A stretch of 64,000 nt of DNA, taken from Pseudomonadota bacterium. Lineage in GTDB: Bacteria; Desulfobacterota; Desulfovibrionia; Desulfovibrionales; Desulfomicrobiaceae. A program made the translations under genes and the position numbers. Positions 60,003 through 64,000 of this stretch are shown piece after piece. Where the stretch lies: the NCBI GenBank assembly GCA_018902545.1, contig JAHIQM010000019.1, positions 1-64,000 of the forward strand, given 5' to 3'. The notes beneath the pieces are model-generated. The model saw only the letters and a list, made by a program, of their open reading frames with translations, was not told the origin of the DNA and did not search any database. Within the stretch, counting starts at the first letter, position 1. Every line of letters begins with the position of its first letter.

Positions 60003-60785
60003 ATGCGTACATCATTTATTTTTGCCCTTTTTGCGCTTCTCTTGACCTGCGGCTGGTCCGCCCAGCTTTTCGCGGCAACGGACCATTCCGGTCACGGCGT
60101 TGACCCGAACGCGTTTTATCTGACTGTCACCCCCGAACCAGAAGCGGTTCAGGCGGGCGAGCAGGTGACCATCACGCTGCGACTGACCGATGCCCACGGC
60201 GCACCCGTTTCCGAGTTCGAGATCGTGCATGAGAAGAAGCTGCACCTGATCATCATCCGCGAGGGCCTCGACAAGTTCACGCACACGCACCCCGAACCAG
60301 GACCGGACGGGACGATGGTCACCGGGATGACCTTTCCGGAAGGGGGAACCTATTATTTTTATGCCGACTTCACGCCCAGAGACGGGAAAGGCCAGACACT
60401 CATGGCTGAACTGCGTGTCGAGGGCGAGTCTTCCCCCGCTCCGCCTTTGGACCCGTACGTGCCCGGAATGGTGCAGACCGACGAGCTGCTGGCAAATGTA
60501 GGCATCGAGGCCGGACAGGGCATGCACCGGGTCAGCTTCGCCCTGATGGACCTGAGTGAAGCCCCTGTCACAGACCTTCAGCCCTATCTCGGGGCCATGG
60601 GGCACTTCGTAGTGGTCAGCGCCGACGGCCGCCAGTACGTCCACTCCCATCCTATGGACGGGGGAGAGGCCAGTGAGGTCGTCTTTGAAGTTCATTTTCC
60701 CGGTCCCGGCGTATACAAAGGCTGGGGGGAGTTCCAGCGCGGCGGGACGGTTCTGGTCGTACCTGTGGTGATGCAGATAGATTAA
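60003..60785 (+). CDS. His-rich periplasmic protein, probable copper/metal binding
   Basis: This is a 260-residue secreted protein with a signal peptide (residues 1-24, cleavage near LFAATDHSGHG). Two Ig-like beta domains are likely. The segment EKKLHLIIIREGLDKFTHTHPEP and the later GHFVVVSADGRQYVHSHPMDGG repeat an HxHP pattern seen in YtkA/FixH-like and copper-resistance-linked proteins. Methionines and histidines suggest metal binding in the periplasm. GGAGG precedes the ATG at 60003. It stands between two tRNA genes, without partner genes. Confidence 0.8.
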   Translation: MRTSFIFALFALLLTCGWSAQLFAATDHSGHGVDPNAFYLTVTPEPEAVQAGEQVTITLRLTDAHGAPVSEFEIVHEKKLHLIIIREGLDKFTHTHPEPGPDGTMVTGMTFPEGGTYYFYADFTPRDGKGQTLMAELRVEGESSPAPPLDPYVPGMVQTDELLANVGIEAGQGMHRVSFALMDLSEAPVTDLQPYLGAMGHFVVVSADGRQYVHSHPMDGGEASEVVFEVHFPGPGVYKGWGEFQRGGTVLVVPVVMQID

Positions 60786-60833
60786 AGGCACGAGCGTCCA
60801 AGTTGGCGCGGCCAGACTTTCGTCAATTTCCCC

Positions 60834-60862
60834 TTGACGCTGGCCCACGCCTTGGATAGCTA
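60834..60862 (+). promoter_or_regulatory. Promoter of tRNA-Thr
   Basis: TTGACG (60834-60839) and TAGCTA (60857-60862) are 17 bp apart, 17 bp ahead of the tRNA. The -35 box matches the sigma-70 consensus at five of six positions; the -10 box is weaker. Confidence 0.55.
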
Positions 60863-60878
60863 CGACTTCGCTGTTTTT

Positions 60879-60954
<76 letters not shown>

Positions 60955-60962
60955 GTTAAAAT

Positions 60963-60995
60963 AAGGACTTAGATGTAAAATCTAGGTCCTTTTTT
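60963..60995 (+). terminator. Terminator after tRNA-Thr
   Basis: AAGGACTTAGAT (60963-60974) pairs with ATCTAGGTCCTT (60980-60991), one mismatch, and a T-run follows. Confidence 0.85.
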
Positions 60996-61452
60996 GCGTC
61001 TTGCGAGTCTGACTCACGTTTTGACTTAAATATTTTCCGCAGCGTTACTTGTGTTTTGTAGATTCTGGTTCTTATACGTTAAAGTCAAAACTGTCTTAGT
61101 CTTGCAATGCAGCTCCACCGTGTGACGATGACGGTCTTGTGATAGGACAAAGATGAAGGTGACGACGCATAGAGCGCCAAGTATGATTTGTATTTTGAGT
61201 AGCTTTGTCAGAATTAAAATTTGTAAGAATTGATGAAGCATATGTCGGTTATTGTTACAAATGATAAAGTAAAAAAGGTTCGTAAGTCGCAAATGCTAAA
61301 TGACTTACGTTCTACACGCTTAATATTTGAGGTATTTATCTGTGACATATCGTCATGCACTGGTGGCACAGTATTTGAATATCATTGGGAGCAATATCTT
61401 CTTGCGTTCTATTAGAAACACTTAACTTGCCCGAATGTGGGATGGAGGGGGT
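60996..61452. other. AT-rich gap after tRNA-Thr
   Basis: About 450 bp of AT-rich DNA has two short overlapping frames (61026-61292 minus, 61230-61415 plus). The minus one encodes a hydrophobic stretch, but neither has a good ribosome site or recognisable content, so I do not call them. It may be the edge of an insertion at the tRNA; no copy of the tRNA 3' end was found further on. Confidence 0.4.
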
Positions 61453-62178
61453 ATGAGGCGTATTATTCTGATAATGTGTATTTTCATGCTTCCCTCATCT
61501 ACTGTGCAAGCTGAATGGATTCAAGTTGGATTTACATTTGGTGATTTATCTTATTTTGACTATATTACAAATCAGCCAATAGGAGAACCTTCAGTTCTAT
61601 ATGGCGCAGAGAAAGGTGGATTTATTTCTATAGAAATAAAAGATTATGTTGGCATAGATGATGATGGCAATATTACAACTTCAGTGTTTCCGTATATATA
61701 CATGCCAACTCCTGCAATATTGAATATGTATACTAACGATAAAGAAGATCTTGGATCAATAGCATACTCTATAGTTTATGATTACTATAATTCATTTGAG
61801 TTAAAATTCGAAGCTGAAAGTTCTTGGGATGGAAAACTTGATTTTGAAGACTATTTTACAGCGCATACAGTAATCAATAATCATATTTATTTACAACCTC
61901 GAAAAGGAGATGGAACTTCTGATTATCCATTATACGGAGATATGCTTGATCAATATTTTAAATATCTAATATTAAAATCAATACCTTTGAATATTGATTA
62001 TAGTTATGCTAGATATAGTCAATCATCAGAATATATTGAAGGATTTCGTGGGTACGGAGATGCATACATAACAAATATTATATATGATAACGTACTTGTC
62101 CCTGAGCAAAATACGTCAATATTGCTTGGATTTAGCATTATCGCGTTGGCAGGAATAAGACGATTACGTCGTAATTAA
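61453..62178 (+). CDS. Secreted protein with PEP-CTERM-like sorting tail
   Basis: This is a 241-residue protein. The N-terminal signal peptide (RRIILIMCIFMLPSSTVQA) is followed by a beta-rich, Tyr/Asp-rich body. The C-terminus VPEQNTSILLGFSIIALAGIR plus RLRRN has the PEP-CTERM plan: a VPE(P) motif, a hydrophobic helix and a basic end. Here PEP has become PEQ. Such tails are cut by exosortase, and the proteins are linked to exopolysaccharide. GGAGGGG fits the ATG at 61453. The gene is AT-rich and alone; no exosortase gene is in the window. Confidence 0.75.
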   Translation: MRRIILIMCIFMLPSSTVQAEWIQVGFTFGDLSYFDYITNQPIGEPSVLYGAEKGGFISIEIKDYVGIDDDGNITTSVFPYIYMPTPAILNMYTNDKEDLGSIAYSIVYDYYNSFELKFEAESSWDGKLDFEDYFTAHTVINNHIYLQPRKGDGTSDYPLYGDMLDQYFKYLILKSIPLNIDYSYARYSQSSEYIEGFRGYGDAYITNIIYDNVLVPEQNTSILLGFSIIALAGIRRLRRN

Positions 62179-62426
62179 TCTTTAGCACATAAAATGCTGG
62201 GTCATAGAGGCTTGGGCGGGATCTGAGGGCTATCAGGCACCAGTTCAATCAAAGCTTTCTTCTCTTTATCTCCTAACGCAAAGTCATATCCCGATACCGG
62301 TTCGCCTCGAACCAGTTCACATGTTTCTCCATTGCCATGCGATGCATGCCGAGGTCGCTTTTTCCATCACGGGCGACGTATGCCAGGGCCGATGGCACGG
62401 AAATCGACTTTTTGGCTCTCGGTCAT

Positions 62427-63545
62427 TCACCCCGGTCTGTGGTCAGTGGACGTCTGGTTGCTATGGAAGGTGAGGTCGTGTGGGGCGGAATCGCCGAATT
62501 TTTGCTTGATGGTGAGCACTTCGTCGAAGCTTTCCAAAAATAAATCGAGAAGTTCCGGGTCAAAGTGGGTGCCCCTGCCTTCCCGTAGAATGTCTGCGGC
62601 CTCGGATGCGAAAAGTGGCGCCTTGTAGGGGCGTGGCGAGGTCAGAGCGTCAAACACGTCGGCCACGGCGCTTAAGCGTCCGAGGAGCGGGATGCCCGTA
62701 CCCTTGAGACCGCCCGGGTAGCCCGAGCCGTCGAACCACTCGTGGTGCGTGCGAGCGATCTCTTCCGCCACCTGCAGGATGCGGTTCGGGGACTTGTCCA
62801 GGATGCGCGCGCCGTGGAGGGTATGCGTGCGCATTATCTGCCATTCGCTCTCGTCGAGGGGGCCGGGCTTCATGAGGATGGCGTCGGGGATAGCAATTTT
62901 TCCGATGTCGTGGAGGGGACTGGCGTGCAGGATGATGTCCACTTCGTCGCTTGGTAGACCCAGTTTTTGAGCCAGCATGGCGCAGTAGTTGCTCATGCGT
63001 AGCAAATGAGCCGCGGTTTCTGGATCCTTGGATTCAGCCGCCGCGGCCAGTCGGTAGACCATATCGAGATTGGATTCACGCAGTTCGGCCAGGGCCCTGT
63101 TCAAGGCCAAGGTCCTTTCCTCGACCATGTCGGCCAGTTCCGACTGGAATTTTCTGATCTTGTCCGATTTCTGCTTCATTCGCAGCCCGGCATCGACCCG
63201 TACGCGCAGTTCCAATGGGTCCAGGGGCTTGCTGATGTAATCCATGGCCCCGGCTTGCACGGCCTTGAGCCGCGAGCTTTTGTCGCCCAGGGTCGTGACA
63301 ATGATGACGGGCACGTCATCGAAATCTGGAATCTCGCGCATCCTGCGCAACAGTTCGAACCCGTTCATTCCGGGCATCATGACGTCACTCAGGACCAGGT
63401 CGATGTCGGCGCCCAGGTTCTTCAGGGCGTCGATTCCGTTGGACGCTTCCGCCACTTCGTGCCCCATGTGCACGAGGAAGGTCTTGAGCAGCAGGAGGTT
63501 GTGTGGCTCGTCGTCCACGATGAGTATTTTTTTACCAGCGCTCAT
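62427..63545 (-). CDS. REC-HD-GYP c-di-GMP phosphodiesterase
   Basis: This is a 372-residue response regulator of the RpfG type. The receiver (residues 1-125) has KKILIVDDEPHNLLLL, LVLSDVMMPGMNGFELL with the phosphate Asp, and YISKPLDPLEL. After a coiled linker, the HD-GYP domain has SPLHDIGKIAIPD (His212-Asp213) and THHEWFDGSGYPGGL; all catalytic motifs are present. The start overlaps the histidine kinase stop (ATGA), so it is the kinase's likely partner. No DUF3369 domain is present, in contrast to the three tandem genes. Confidence 0.94.
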   Translation of the reverse strand: MSAGKKILIVDDEPHNLLLLKTFLVHMGHEVAEASNGIDALKNLGADIDLVLSDVMMPGMNGFELLRRMREIPDFDDVPVIIVTTLGDKSSRLKAVQAGAMDYISKPLDPLELRVRVDAGLRMKQKSDKIRKFQSELADMVEERTLALNRALAELRESNLDMVYRLAAAAESKDPETAAHLLRMSNYCAMLAQKLGLPSDEVDIILHASPLHDIGKIAIPDAILMKPGPLDESEWQIMRTHTLHGARILDKSPNRILQVAEEIARTHHEWFDGSGYPGGLKGTGIPLLGRLSAVADVFDALTSPRPYKAPLFASEAADILREGRGTHFDPELLDLFLESFDEVLTIKQKFGDSAPHDLTFHSNQTSTDHRPG

Positions 63546-64000
63546 GGCATATCGCTCACTTGGAGGGTCTGGCTGCCTGGGACTCTCAGGGTGAGCCGCG
63601 TGCAGTTGTCTGTGTCGGAGGTCTCCATGTCGAGACGGTATCCCATGCTCGTGGCCATGAGCTGTGCGGAATATGTGCCCAGCCCCGTGCCAGATGATTT
63701 TCCAAACGTTTTGTACTTCTCGAAAAAATGCCCCCTGATCTGTTCCGGGACGGCGCCTTTGTTCGTCAGAGTCAGTCGCGTTTCGCCGTTATGACGTATT
63801 TCGCATTGAATAGCCTCGCCCAGGGGGGAGGCCTCAGTGGCGTTCTTCAGCAGGTTCGCAAACAGCGAGTAAAGCAGACTCTCCTCGGAATAGATGAAGA
63901 AGCTGTCTTGCTGCGTGGCGGTACTTCCGTTCACGGTAATGGTAAACTCAATGTTCTTCGATATCAGAATGGTTCTGTTCTGGCTGCTGAGCTTGAACAG
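63542..64000 (-). CDS. Sensor histidine kinase, C-terminal part (runs off window)
   Basis: The ATPase domain of a histidine kinase is open to the window edge: ANLLKNATEASP is the N-box, ATP-lid residues lie in FFEKYKTFGKSSGTGLGTYSAQ, and TNKGAVPEQI stands at the G1 box (NKG for DxG). The H-box and any sensor domain lie beyond 64000. The stop overlaps the HD-GYP start. The frame is open with no start needed within the window. Confidence 0.88.
   Translation of the reverse strand: MFKLSSQNRTILISKNIEFTITVNGSTATQQDSFFIYSEESLLYSLFANLLKNATEASPLGEAIQCEIRHNGETRLTLTNKGAVPEQIRGHFFEKYKTFGKSSGTGLGTYSAQLMATSMGYRLDMETSDTDNCTRLTLRVPGSQTLQVSDMP

Noticed and set aside
61026-61415. Two short overlapping frames as genes
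   Set aside because: They overlap on opposite strands, have no ribosome site and no recognisable content.

Overview
The window looks like chromosome from a GC-rich member of the Desulfovibrionales (a Desulfomicrobium- or Desulfovibrio-like anaerobe). This is inferred from gene content and style, not from a marker gene: ferredoxin-type proteins, a nitroreductase with a built-in two-cluster ferredoxin, a NIL-domain ferredoxin, a NifX-like protein, a free-standing CheZ and a very high density of c-di-GMP signalling genes. Most genes are GC-rich with good Shine-Dalgarno sites and many are translationally coupled. AT-rich islets at about 6.5-12.5 kb and 61-62.3 kb carry genes of foreign character.

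Layout. 0-6.5 kb: 24-bp tandem repeats, trmJ-like methyltransferase, ychF, an aminotransferase-ferredoxin pair, a SlyD/FKBP-methyltransferase fusion and an M28 peptidase. 6.6-13.7 kb: accessory region with unknown AT-rich genes, a REP-associated tyrosine transposase (RAYT) bounded by inverted repeats, two hairpin elements with matched changes in both arms, a DUF2569-like membrane protein, and a DUF2971-like gene lying between two copies of an EamA-transporter segment. 13.7-26.9 kb: nitroreductase/flavodoxin/HxlR redox cluster, a Fic protein with TTGGCCG repeats upstream, a DUF401 permease, YchJ and NifX-like proteins, RidA, a LOG-family protein, and a four-gene Mla-type lipid transport operon.

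26.9-36.5 kb is a divergent signalling cluster: a REC-PAS-HD-GYP protein on one strand faces a five-gene run encoding a PAS histidine kinase, a PAS-GGDEF cyclase, a MerR-less cobalamin-binding protein with the CarH photoreceptor signature (W-x9-EH plus E-x-H-x-x-G), a second GGDEF protein coupled to it, and a response regulator with a dead HD domain. Kinase, regulators, cyclases and phosphodiesterase would together form a B12- and possibly light-responsive c-di-GMP circuit. This is the most interesting system in the window.

36.5-54.8 kb: a membrane protein, a CpoB-like protein overlapping dprA, then a small domain protein, an HDOD protein, a GGDDF-variant protein and xerC/D in one tight run; CheZ, PilZ, NIL-ferredoxin and a second CpoB; ileS-lspA-lgt with a PLDc_N protein; galE; and an M16C protease. 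54.9-59.7 kb: three tandem REC-DUF3369-HD-GYP paralogues. 59.7-61 kb: tRNA-Tyr(GTA), a periplasmic His-rich protein and tRNA-Thr(CGT). Then an AT-rich stretch with a PEP-CTERM-like protein, and at the right edge another REC-HD-GYP gene coupled to a histidine kinase whose start lies outside the window.

Several dispersed repeat families are interleaved with the genes: a hairpin family with GGC(C/T)G(C/T)TC...AAAA ends (three copies), the RAYT-linked ends (four copies), and a GATGCGTG short repeat. No CRISPR array, rRNA or prophage was seen.
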